Shown: in pieces, positions 48,229 through 59,549 of the stretch
How the letters are laid out: every line of letters begins with the position of its first letter
Position numbering within the stretch: position 1 is the first letter of the stretch
The notes under the pieces: model-generated
The model's input: only the letters and a program-made list of their open reading frames with translations
Told to the model about the DNA's origin: nothing
Database searches by the model: none
Program-made: the position numbers and the translations under genes
NCBI RefSeq assembly: GCF_029227915.1
Contig: NC_079875.1
Location: 17,105,001 to 17,169,000, forward strand
DNA: 64,000 nucleotides
Direction: 5' to 3'
Origin: Hydractinia symbiolongicarpus
Lineage: Eukaryota > Cnidaria > Hydrozoa > Anthoathecata > Hydractiniidae

Positions 48229-48235
48229 TATAAAA
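48229..48235 (+). promoter_or_regulatory. TATA box
   Basis: TATAAAA lies 81 bp upstream of the ATG at 48310, leaving a plausible 5' UTR of about 50 bases (AGATAGCAACACGAACG onward). Placement fits a RNA polymerase II core promoter. Confidence 0.5.
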
Positions 48236-48309
48236 CACGAAGCTCAAGCAGATAGCAACACGAACGAACTACAAAGCGTGAAGAGCGAAAGAAAGAAAGT
48301 TATATTAAG

Positions 48310-49034
48310 ATGAAGGTATTAAAGTTCTCATGAATACAAACCATTACAAATATTTTCTCTGTTTTTGCTGTTTTGTTTTCTTTTCATTCCTTTACACATT
48401 TTTTTTCTTTTCGTTTAAGGTTTTATACTTATTAACATCTTTTGTGTTATGCAACGCTCTACCAAAGCAAAAATCAGAAGTCAACAAAGAAAGTGAGTCT
48501 GATTTGTCTACTACATCTCAACCTACATCTGCTTCGGCCGACCATTATAAAACGACTTTGGCGTCAACATCGCAAGAACTCAATAAGGTCAGAAATGCTG
48601 TGGAGAAGGCAACGGAAAAAAAGGTTAAAGTTTTTAAGGTCGTTGAAGAACAGGAAACAGTGAAGAAGACGAAAATACGACAGGAAATTAAAAAACTTAC
48701 TCCTTTGAATAAAAACAAGCTTGAAGCAGAAGAATCAGCATCGAAAATTAAGAAAGCTGTTGAAGGCATAAGCAAGGAGATCAAAACAAACACAGAAAAA
48801 AGAATATCTGTTCCTGCTAAACTTGTAAAAGCAATGATTCCAATTGTCAACTACTTCCTCCAAAAGATCAAAAAGCCGTCAAAGCGAGCAGGTGATAAGA
48901 ACGTATCCAGGAACCCGTTTGGAGGAGGTGGTGAAAATTATTGCTTCGATTGGTGCTACGTATGTCTTGATCTATACGACTTTTATTGCCATGAATGTGG
49001 TGTTATTGAACCTGAATGCACCTGCTGTTATTAA
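48310..49034 (+). CDS. Secreted Lys/Glu-rich protein with eight-cysteine tail
   Basis: Two exons are proposed: ATGAAG at 48310-48315, a 104-bp GTATTA...TTTAAG intron, then 48420-49034, giving 206 residues. Splicing yields a textbook signal peptide, MKVLYLLTSFVLCNA, cleaved before LPKQK; reading straight through the intron instead gives an implausible Phe-rich start. After a Ser/Thr-rich stretch there is a helical Lys/Glu/Val region (about residues 50-150, with heptad-like spacing), a basic KKPSKR site, GGGG, and a C-terminus with cysteines spaced C-x3-C-x2-C-x7-C-x2-C-x6-C-x-CC ending in Tyr. Likely disulfide-bonded and extracellular. The family is not recognised; cysteine spacing alone does not identify a toxin, matrix or nematocyst protein. 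TATA box at 48229. Confidence 0.7.
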
Positions 49035-49455
49035 CTGTACCATGTTCGAGTTTTAATGTTTGTTAGTCATGTGAATGCTTTATCTGAATGCTGGTCATTC
49101 TTTTAATTTCTCGTTTGTTTATTTCTGGTAAATAGATGAAACGTAAATAACCCAAACTTTTTTTCTGTTTATTGTAAATTCTTTTTCCGATTTATAATTT
49201 TTCTTGCCGCGCAGTACTAGTTTGTTTTTAACATTTCCTCAAGAAAACGTTAGTCCACGTTGAATTAATTTTAACTCCTTTAGATACACGTTGTTTCTTT
49301 ACAAGGAAACTTTTAACGGAAAACACAGTGCTAAAATTTTATAGAAACTAACTGCTATTTTCTTATAAAAAATCTTGAGTCATGTTACGACGAAAATTCA
49401 TTTCCGGCTATACACAAAAGATTGACAATCTGATGACAATCTAAATTATAATTCC
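49035..49455. other. 3' flank of the secreted-protein gene
   Basis: No canonical AATAAA close to the stop; AAATAGATGAAACGTAAATA near 49131 is the nearest A-rich candidate. Otherwise nothing was seen. Confidence 0.4.
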
Positions 49456-49568
49456 TCTATAGCTACGTCTGTCTGCCACACAGAATGCTACCGAAGTAGC
49501 GAGACGCACGCAATGCTGAATAAAAAGGACGGACTAACCCTTAGAGTTCTCTGCGGGCCAACGACTAG
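49456..49568 (+). mobile_element. Helitron-like element, 113 bp
   Basis: It starts TCTATAGCTACGTCTGTCTG and carries GTAGCGAGACGCACGCAATG and AAAGGACGGACTAACCC. It ends CGGGCCAACGACTAG at 49568 followed by T. The hairpin is weakened (TTAGAGTTCTCTGCGGG). Confidence 0.65.
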
Positions 49569-50925
49569 TCTACTAGCTAGTAGATAAATTTCTTATTTGA
49601 CATTTCGTTTCCACAGAAGATCGCTTTTGCACAACTGCATTGGTTAAATTGACCGGGAGCTCATAAAAGTGAACTTTCATGAAAGTAAAACGCAACAGAA
49701 TCCAAAGCGACTGATGCGATTTTCAATTCCTCGACTTTCGCACAGTTTAGATCGCGACAAACTTGAAACCGCGATTAGCAAATTAAAATTTCCGTAGTGT
49801 TTATAGTTTCCCGTCACATACTTGAAAGATCGACTAATCAAAAGTTAAATGTGGTGTTCGCTAAACCGGGTGTTTTTTTGAAGTGTACGCTAAATAAGTT
49901 CAGGTGTCATTCTGTTTGTCAAAATAAAAACTTATTCAATACCGCATCTCTATATCAAAAGTTCGTTATATTTAAAAATATACACTAGCTTAGTACTCGC
50001 GAAGCTTAGTACTCGATATGGTATAAAATCTTATTCATACGATAATATCTTTCTGTCTCGGACTTCAGTATCAGATTCAACTCTAACATAATATAAATAA
50101 GCAGAAAGAGAGGAAACATTATCTCCTTCTACGATCAGAATTTAAAGAGTTTAGAAAAGTAAAACAAAACTTAAGGATATATCACTCCAAAAATAAATAA
50201 ACCGCGCAGTGGGCTTTAAATAATTTGTGTGAGAGGAACACAGGGGTCATGAAAAGCATGAAAGGAGAGTACGTCACTCTATCTACAGTGTAATAACCAC
50301 ACAAGAAATATTACTTTGCAAATGAATGAATATGTTTTAAAATTAGAGTTAAACAATTTCTGTGAAAAAAACTTTTTGATTTCTTATCCATAAACCAATT
50401 ATTCATAGCGAAAAGTTCTAATTCGACTTCTTAACCGCTGTAAATTACCGGTGGGGCTCGGATCATTAGGAGCAAGAAGTGACAATTTTTATTGCTACAG
50501 TGGTTCCTAAGCCGTGGTTCTAATATGCCTATGAGTGCAATTGATCTTCAAAACAGAATACATGAAAGGTTAGCTGCGTGTGTGATTTTGCCCTGCAAAC
50601 TTTCGCACGTCATTCACTGAAAATGATCGCTTTAGGATGGTCAATGAGCACTAAGTGTATAAAAAAAAATTCATACTATACGTAAAATCAATGAAAAGTT
50701 GGACATAAACTCGAATGCGAATATAGGCGCAATGTTTTTTGTGGTGAAAAAAGTTAGTGCGCTTCTGCACAGGGGAGAATTACCTACCAATATGACACAC
50801 CTTATTGATTTTTGAGCATTGTAAAAGCGCAAACACAAAAACAGAATTTTTAAATATAAAGCTACCAACTTGGGTAAGGATTTAATGGCGATTATTCAAT
50901 TTTTAAATGCAAGTAATAACTCCCT
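49569..50925. other. No recognisable gene
   Basis: AT-rich sequence without domain matches, repeats or RNA-gene structure that could be identified by eye. Confidence 0.45.
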
Positions 50926-51474
50926 TTAACAAAAGTTAAGCAGTATTTGGACATCCAGAATAAAAATGCGTACCTTGCACTCACTCTGCACACCATCTGA
51001 AACAAGGACGGGAGCATCTACGACGGAGGAAATATTTTTTTTTTCAATGAGCATATGCCAATTAGAAATAAATCCGTCAAAACAAAATTGGTTAACTTTA
51101 AAAGAATCATTTTCAGGTTGTGGGTAGAACGTCAAACATTTTACCAAAATAAAAGTGTCATATGAAAATATTACTGTAAAATATTTTTTCTTCCAAATTT
51201 TGTGCGCGCAACGGTTTGTTGTCAGTTTCTTTGTCAGTTTCGTATTTCTTGCACTTTTAAAAATAAACTTAATCGTTTTGATTTTTTTCATGCGTCGACT
51301 TAGCTTAATTTTTTCGTAATCAATTTCTTTGGCGCGTTTTTTCATGTGTCGACTTAGCTTAATTTTTTTCGTAATCAATTTCTTTGGCGCGTTTTTCATG
51401 GCTTTCTTAAAAAAAAGGTCGTTGCAGATAGCCTCTGATTTTTGATTCATAAAGTTTCTATTATTTTTATCCAC
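50926..51474 (-). CDS. Uncertain basic exon with 54-bp in-frame duplication
   Basis: A 182-codon open minus frame. Its first half is very basic and includes an 18-residue unit repeated in tandem (EKIKLSRxMKK core; DNA repeat 51288-51399, period 54 bp, nearly identical). The second half has ordinary composition (FYPQPENDSFKVNQFC, SVVDAPVLVSDG) and reaches a good splice donor, GAGTGCAAG|GTACGC, near 50970. This could be one exon of a real gene or chance. No ATG start context, upstream exon or domain is recognised. Confidence 0.25.
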   Translation of the reverse strand: MDKNNRNFMNQKSEAICNDLFFKKAMKNAPKKLITKKIKLSRHMKKRAKEIDYEKIKLSRRMKKIKTIKFIFKSARNTKLTKKLTTNRCAHKIWKKKYFTVIFSYDTFILVKCLTFYPQPENDSFKVNQFCFDGFISNWHMLIEKKNISSVVDAPVLVSDGVQSECKVRIFILDVQILLNFC

Positions 51475-53941
51475 ACATTTGTTAATTACATGTCGAAGGG
51501 AATTTATTACAACGATAAAGAAGATTAATACGTCTTGCTGTCAACGTTTTTCTTTGTTTTGTTCAATGGTAATTATACTTTGAGCAATTAATATATTTTT
51601 GCATGCTTCAGCCATATTTTAACTACATGTCCAGGTGAGTTATGGCATGCTAAAGCGTGTCTTTGATTCTATGCGATAGAAAAGTTTAAGTATGATGATT
51701 CATACAGGTCAAGCAAACTGGAATCCGCAAAATGTAATTTCCTGTTGGAATTAATTACTTGCTAAACGCAAAGTCGAATAGGTCAAGTACGTGTTTTGGT
51801 AGAATTTGGAAAAGAAAATTCTTTAGAAGGTGACATGTCAAGACGTTTTTTACCTGCATTTAGCAATAAATTATCACTGTCTGTAATACATATTTTAGAA
51901 CGGAAGGAGAGCGCGTTTTTTGGCATCACGAACCAGTGGGAAATGTTATCAATTGCCTTCTAGGAAGTATCATGGACTTTATGCATAATAGCAACAACGT
52001 TCTTTTTTGATATAGTATACTGTCAAAAAGTAATTCGGCGTGCCAACGCTAATTTCAATGCGGAAAATGCACTCTTTTCAATCAAAGGGGATGCTAATAA
52101 TAAGACATTGACGGTTAAACATTTTCTTAAAAAGTAACTCAACATGCTATTTCTGAACAAAAAGATTGCAACGCTTCCTCAATCTTATAATATTTTAATA
52201 AGTTTGAGCAATAAATGAAATTTAGCGCAAGGAAAACCAAGTATTTTCACTAAATTGGTAGCCTACGTTCTTAAAACCGTAACTGTTTGAGTTTGGTAAT
52301 CTAAGTAATTATTTCCTTCCACTAACGAGTTTGTTTGTTGTAAACAAATGACAGTCACCGTGATTTATCAAGGGATTAGGAAAAAGACTTTGATATGCGA
52401 TATGCGCCAGATATGCGTAGTGTAATTACCGGAATAGAGATTTGTTTCGTACAGTTCTTCTTTCTTTAATTATAACGCCGACGGCCCACACAATCACGAT
52501 ATTTTATTAAATGGAGATTTAAACTTGATATGCATCAAGACGTCTGTTGTGGTTGATAGCTAGCCACAACAATGTAAACATTCATCAACGACGAAAATTT
52601 CATCCCTGCTGCATTAAATTGTTGGAATCAGTGTAATTTAATATTTTGCTTCGTTTCGCAGAAAAAAAATTGAAAAGTAAAAAAAGTTATATCTGAGTCC
52701 TCTTACAAGCGCTTACAAGTATTAGGGGTCACAAGAAAGGAGTTGTAAATATTAATTTTTTGTCTTTTATGTTAAAGTTAAACTTTGTCTAAGGATAAAA
52801 CAACGTATAAACGTCTTAACTTTAGACAAGAACAAATGGATAAGGTGGGAAATTTAGTAAAATTTGTGACACCTTGAAATTTACATTAACTAAAATTGCA
52901 TTTGTTTTCGTGTTGTCTTCTGAGAAATAATAGAAACTTTACGGTGCGAAAACAAAGACGCCGATGAAGGAGAGAATGTTTCCTTCGCAAAATACACACG
53001 TTGTTCGAAACTTGTAACTTGAAGTTCGTTTGAAACGCTAAAAGGTGAGTTTTGACGTTTTCTGAAACCTTAATATATAACTTTTATAATTTTTAGTGTT
53101 TTTGGATTTTTAGAAAATAATAATGAGCACTACCTTCCGCTAGTATCCAGTACTTATTAAGAAGCAACTTTTTCTTGTGTGAACGTGTATTTTTTTCCAG
53201 ATTCCTTAAGTTAGCCACAACAACAACAAACATGGCGACATCAAGTGCAAGATAAACAAATCGTTTAGCTAGGGTACTTTGCGAAATCTTTGAACCCGAC
53301 ACAGAAATTATTAACTATAGCTATATAATCATGGTCAAAATATGTTGAGACAAGACGGCTAATTTTGAAGTTCGCCACCAGAAGTAATAGCGTAGTGTAA
53401 TTCTATATCAGAGTCAGACATATTGAAATTGATGAAGTTCACTCCTCAATGTTCAGAGTGGATTTAGCACTTCAGATCTTAGGTTATGTGATTAAGTCGA
53501 AGCTCCTGGAATGTGCAATTGTGGTTCACGTCAGCATGGCCTTTTTCAATGAATTTCTGAGCCTTCGTGGGGCTCGAAATGTGTGCTAAAGAATGCAAAT
53601 AGCAAGCTTCAAACGGTCCATGCCTGGCCTGCGTGTGTGCATAAGTAGCGACTTTGCCGCCTCCTGAATGCATTGACCGTTATTACTTTTGTCCATATTT
53701 GAGAAATGACGAAAAAACTGCATTTTGTCTCAATTTTTTTGACCAATATTGTAACCAGCTCTATTTTTTCATGGTTTTATAGTTCCTTCTTTTCTTCGCT
53801 AATTTCACCTAAATTTACATTTCTGGTAATAAAGCAACGAAATAGACTAAAGATGACCTGGCATTTCTGAGAGAAATTCTTCTTTTTGGACTTTGACGCT
53901 TCAAGCAAGATACATCTGCGCGCTTTAAGGTATGGGAAAGG
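51475..53941. other. No recognisable gene
   Basis: About 2.5 kb with no domain or repeat that could be identified. Short frames at 53093-53302 and 53479-53673 have no supporting feature. Confidence 0.45.
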
Positions 53942-56465
53942 ATGACTGAATCTCTTAATCAAGTATCAGATTTATATTTCTACGTTTGGGGAAGATCAAT
54001 TCAAGATCAATCCGAAAAGAAACGAGAAGAGCTACGTGCAAGCGGAATTTCGATAACACCAGAAGATAGCGAAATTCATTTATTCCTGACGGATATTGTG
54101 GAGAGTTTTGCCACTAAAACTTCTAAAAGCAATCGGATGACAAAAAGAATAAGGAAAGTGCAGATGTTGTAAAGGCAGACGAAATAAGAAAACGCTCATT
54201 AGAAACATTTGCTTAAACTGATTTTAGGTCCCACATAGAAAAAGGCAAAGGACGTAGAAATTCAGGCAATAAAACAATGGAATACCTTAAAATAGATGAG
54301 GATAATATCATAAAAGAATTTGGCCAATTATTTTGTTTTAAATTCGGAGCACCTTGGGTTGTTACAAACTGCACAAACTTGTGATAAAACATTCTGCAAA
54401 ATTATGAATATTATCTGGCTCTGGACTCAGTTCAGTTATATTACACCTCATGCTAAGGAGTTGTTGAAGTTACCTGTTTTTAATAAATTAGAAATGTTAT
54501 TAAAAACATTTGGGAATCAGGCTGAATCGCAAATGCTTGAACAAGTTAAATTTTGTATTAAAGATAAAAATGATAAAAAAGCTTTCAGCCGTTGTATCTA
54601 CATATTAACGACATCTTTGAGAGGTTAACTTGTAGAATTCACTCAACAAGCATATCAACATCTTTAAGGTCTTGAGTTAGCTGATTAAAACTCCAGTGGT
54701 GGCGATGGGGACAGAGTATTACTGGTCTTTTCCTACGGGTAAAGTGGTCAAATCACAACCTGATGTAATTGGTCTAGTAGCTCTTGGGTTATATTTTGAG
54801 TAAACAAACTAAAGTTCCATACAGTTCTTTCTTTCACCTTGATGTGGAGGAAGTGTGTGCATTTAAAGTTCCTATTGATCTTGATATATTAAATGATTTT
54901 TGGGGGAGAGCTAATGACTCAAAATTCAAAAATGGCAAACAATTTAATGAAAATCGATACACTGTCAAACTTCCAGTAAAAGAGAATTAACTGAACATTG
55001 ATGGTAATTATGAACTTAGCAAAGCACGATTAAAAAGCCTTAATCACAAATTTAAAAGGAGCAATGAGTTTTTTCAATAATACGAAGATGTTATTTAATC
55101 TCAATTAGCTGGCAATATTATTGAGAACACCGAAGACATAATTCTTTAAGCTGTACTGTAAAGTACATTATTTATCACACTGCACTGTCATCAAACAAGA
55201 CCGTGCTAAGAAAAAAACTCAGAGTTGTCCTTGATGCTTGTGCCTCTATGTCTGGCTGATTTTTTAATGAGCTTTTGCATTATGGACCTTCTCTCACTAA
55301 AGCTCTTTTAGTGTCCTTCACTGTTTCAGAGTGTTTGACATTGGCATGGCATAATATTGGCATGATATTGAAAATGCATTTCTGTAAATCAAATTGAATG
55401 CGGAACATAAAGACCTTGTTCGGTTTTTATGGTACAAAAAGTTTAATCCAAATATAAATTTTGAAGATCAGAAATTGGTTGAGTATCGTTTAGTTCGTGT
55501 TTTGTTTGGGTAGACACCTTCTCCATTTTTATTAGAGGGTACATTAATAGTTCATACAGAGAAGTTCTTATTAAATCCTGTGTCTGTGAGGAAGGTATTG
55601 GACATTTTGCATGTCGATGATCTTATTAGTGGAGGTAACAGCGTTGTTAAATTGTTTGATTTCTTTCGAAAATGTAAAGAACGGATCTGTCAAGGCTACT
55701 TTAATTAAGGTAACATTATGTCACTCGAATCTCTTGTATATGAGAAAATTGGTAATTTTCAAAGTGTAATTGAACAATATGATCCTTATGATAATATGGT
55801 ACTTGGACTTCGTTAGAATAAATATAATAATTAATTGGGTTGTAAATTTAATGACATTGCGAATAAATGTCTCACAGCCATAACTAAACGGAAAGTACTT
55901 TACTCTATAGCTACCATATATGACCCGTTTGGACTCATCAATCCTATTGCTGTTAAACTCAAGTGTTTTTTTCTGAAATTATGTGTTACCAAACTAACTT
56001 GGCATTAACCAATATGCGATATTGCAGGAGTGGAAAAACATATATTATTTCTTTCAAGAAAGCTGTGATATTAGACGGGATTGATGTTATTCAACTTGTG
56101 CTAATGATCCATTCGTTGATGTACACTTACATGGATTAAGTGATGCATCTACAAGAGCTTTTGGATCATATGTTTCTTTAAGAATTGTACTCTTGTGTTA
56201 GCTGAACTATTGAAGGCTGTAAGAAATGAATTTGATGGTTATTATGATATTTCTAAAACAGTTGCTTGGATAGATCATGCAGTTGCTTATTACTGGATCT
56301 CTAACAACAAACAATACAAATAATTTATTCAAATTAGAGTAAATAACATACACAAAACATTACATGCTGATTAATGGCAACTAATACATACTAAAAGTCA
56401 TCCAGCTGATATTATTTCCTGAGGAATGTGTCCTTTGGAATTACGACAAAGTGACTTGTGGTTTT
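53942..56465 (+). pseudogene. BEL/Pao retrotransposon gag-pol, decayed
   Basis: Fragments run in the order of a Pao-type polyprotein. They are a poorly conserved leader (53942-54640), YYWSFxTGKVVK with GYILSKQTKVPYSSFFHLDV (protease-proximal DUF1758 end, 54710-54860), FWGRANDSK and ENRYTVKLPVKEN, then VHYLSH, VIKQDRA and CASMSG. The reverse-transcriptase block follows: LLEGTLIVHTEKFLLN, VLDILHVDDLISGGN, with V-DD at about 55615. Next come YDNMVLGLR, RKVLYSIATIYDPFGLINPI, a DVHLHGLSDASTRAFGS RNase H-like stretch near 56115, DYYDISKTVAW-type sequence and HPADIIS..M (to 56465). Many stops and shifts; no LTRs or integrase seen. A genomic fossil. Confidence 0.75.
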
Positions 56466-57445
56466 ACTGAAAGGTGGAAAGACTTAATACCAACTGATAA
56501 TAAAGCCGCAGATTTTATTTTACTGTACGTCAGCACGAACCTTTTAACCAAGCCGCCAATTATACTGTAAGTCGGCAAGTTGGAAAGTAAGTGGAAAGTA
56601 ATAGAGGCTTGTGAATCAATAAGCAATTTTTGATAAGCAAGCACCGGAAAACCAAAACTAAAAAAAGGAACAGCGGATGATTAACAGGCAAAAAAACTAG
56701 TTGGCCAACAAGTACTGTTAAGTAAAAAGGCAGTTAGCCAAAAAAGAAGATAAAGACGAACCGACCGTCTTATCTTGGTGTAGGAAAAAGAAGAAGGAGA
56801 AACAACTATTTTCTGTATACTTTAAATGTATTGAATTTTCTATTGTCTTTAATTTTAAAAAAATCCGACCGTGAGGTACTCGAACAATTCTTTTCAGCGA
56901 AAAATTGATTAACTTCAAAAATATTCTTTAATATGGACTTTCTTTATTAATTAAAAATTTTGCTCTAAAATGTCGCTGTCGAGTAAAATTTGTGTCGAAA
57001 ACATATAACTGAATATATGTTGGAAAGCATGGTATGCAAAAAGTTGAACAAAAAGTTTCAAAATATTTAAAAGCTGAAATGATAAGCTTTTTCTAGAAGC
57101 TAAAGTATATTTGACTGATCATATAAAAAAGTACCGATAAAAAAGGGGTCGGCCAAAAATTGATGGAAGATTAATGTCTATTTTAATAGATAAAATAAGT
57201 TCCGGTTCCAGAAATTCGTTTTAAAATGAGATATAAACTTTCTTTTTATGTTCACAAAATGATATAGCACGTGCTTTCGTTGGTAATTATGCATTTGTAA
57301 TAACAAACTTACATATCACGATGAAATTGCAAATCCGGTATATCTACTTACAACTAAACACAAAAGTAGAGTTTCAAATGTAAAATAGGTGTTTTAAGAG
57401 TATTTATGTGTTTCAAGAAAAATGCATACGAAAATATTAATTAAA
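56466..57445. other. No recognisable gene
   Basis: Possible remains of the 3' side of the BEL/Pao copy, but no integrase motif or LTR could be identified. Confidence 0.4.
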
Positions 57446-57597
57446 CTAGTCGTTAGCCCGTGGAAAATCCACGGGTTCGCCTGTCCTTTTTATACCGCAT
57501 TGCGTGCTTCTCGCTACTTGCGCAGCTAAGCTACCATTTTGCGTGACAGACAGACAGACGTATACGGGCATTATAAATTATAATGCCCGTAAAGAGA
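57446..57597 (-). mobile_element. Helitron-like element, 152 bp
   Basis: Minus orientation. The 3' end CTAG is at 57449-57446, preceded by the hairpin CCCGTGG-ATTTT-CCACGGG and CTAACGA. The body has GTAGCGAGAAGCACGCAATG and GACAGACAGACAGACG. The 5' side carries a palindrome ACGGGCATTATAA/TTATAATGCCCGT (57565-57590), an unusual addition. TC is probably at 57597-57596, after A. Confidence 0.65.
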
Positions 57598-59311
57598 TAC
57601 ATCCACTAAAGAGATACATCTTAGAACCAAAATTACTTTCTAATACACGCCTTTCTCATAGACGCCGATTTTTTCATATCGAAGGAGGCAAAAAAACTGG
57701 GGACGTTTGGGACTGCATGCTCATCAAAACAAACTCTCATTGTACTGTTATGTACGATATTTCTCAGACCGGTACTTACCTTACCACCAAAATCCTAAAT
57801 CCCATTCTAGAAAAAATACCATCAAAAAAGTATCAACTCGTGAAGAAAAAATTATTTATAACCAGGTTGACTCTTGTACCTCGACCTCATGAGTGGTCTG
57901 GTTATTACACCAAGTGGGTACGATGATGGAAAGTAACAACAATGATGGAGGTCTCACTTGAGCCGTTTTGTAGGAACTAAAATAGCTACAAATTTTTGTT
58001 ATAAGAAAACCGTTTTTCCATGACTTGAGGTTCCATTTTCTTCTGAATATAGGCTGAAATTTTCTTAATTTTTCTTCCTCTATTTTCTTCGTTTTAAGAC
58101 ATCTATTTTTATTAAAAAAATACATTTTATTTTTATTTTTTAGTGTTAAGATGTAAATTTGACTGGAAAAAAGAAACTTGATTATTTTGTGTTTTAAAAT
58201 TATGGTGACATAGTGACTCATAAATTGTACTAACAAATGTCCACATATATTTCCTTCCTACTCTAGTATGTTATTATCTATAGTAGGTATATTATTTACC
58301 TATGTGCCTTTCTGGTTAGCAACACCCACATTCTGGTCAGCAGTCTACTAGCATTTGAGCTGCAGTTGCCTCATGGTTTTCCTTTTCAGTTTTAGCAGTT
58401 TTTCTTTCTCCTTTCTCCCTCCTGCTACTACCTACCTCTATGTTTTCACATAATTTACGTTATGCGCTATGCATGTTCACGCTTATTAATATTATATAGA
58501 GATGTGTTATTACCTTGGTTTTGTCGATGCTTAGTATTATATATGTGTTCTACTATCATTTCATGCTTTGTATACATTTTCAGCTATTACTCTGTATATG
58601 TATATGTTTTGTAATTTTTGCCCTATCAATAGAATCAATCAGCAATAGAACTGTACTCTGCAATTATGGGTTTTTTATGTGTGAGTTTAAGCAACTGTAA
58701 ATGTAAATATTAAAAAATTAGGACGCTGGGGCCGGGGATTTTCTTAAAATTTCCTTACGATTTGGAGGTTATTGAGACTCATTTTGTTATAAAAATGTTT
58801 CTTATAAAAAACATATCAAGTTCATTGTTAGATTTCAAATCTAGTTTATGGAAAAAGTGGTTTTTATTCTTATGGCGTTCTTGAATCATATGGATAAAAA
58901 CAAGGATGTGAAGAGAAGGGGGGAATAATTTCTCTATCTATGTGCACAGCTTTAAGACATTAGACATTTTTAAGCCTTAGACATTTAAACCTTAAAAGCC
59001 AAAATGAAGAGCAAAAAATAAGAGCAAAACCATTAAGGAATTTGTCTCTATTGTGTGCTTAATTGTAGGAAGGCATTGAATTGCATTATTTTAAATTTTT
59101 AACCCCCCCATCATCATTATTGTTTTCCAAAATAAAATATCTCTGATCATAGCGGCTCACCATTAAACGCATTCAAGCTATAACCGCACACGATTTAAAA
59201 ACATAAGCAAAGCAAATTCACACATTTTGCACACAGTCGGTGAAGACTAGATTGACACACAACTCGTTTTCTTTCCGCCTGACCCGCAATAAAAATAATT
59301 CGACACCTGAA
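57598..59311. other. No recognisable gene
   Basis: Contains GAGATACATC repeated at 57594 and 57610. The 58250-58760 stretch, ending AACTGTAAATGTAAATATTA, looks like the 3' end of a retroelement, but no protein-coding part could be identified. Confidence 0.35.
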
Positions 59312-59549
59312 GTACTGTTTACACCATACGTACCGTTTACACCATAAGTACTGTTTACACCATAAGTACCGTTTACACCATAGATACCATTTACACCATA
59401 AGTACAATTTACACCATAAGTACCGTTTACACCATAGGTACTGTTTATACCATAAGTACCGTGTACACCATAAGTGCTGTTTACACAGTAAGTACCGCGT
59501 ACACCATAAGTACTGTTTGTTGTATAAGAACCGTTTATACAGTAAAATG
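59312..59549. repeat. 18-bp minisatellite, about 13 units
   Basis: Unit GTAC(T/C)GTTTACACCATAA in near-perfect tandem. Since 18 is divisible by 3, both minus frames stay open as hexapeptide repeats (YGVNGT / WCKRYL), which mimics coding. Confidence 0.9.

Noticed and set aside
48545-48850. Minus-strand 101-codon frame
   Set aside because: Shadow of the secreted-protein exon, whose signal peptide and splice sites support the plus strand.
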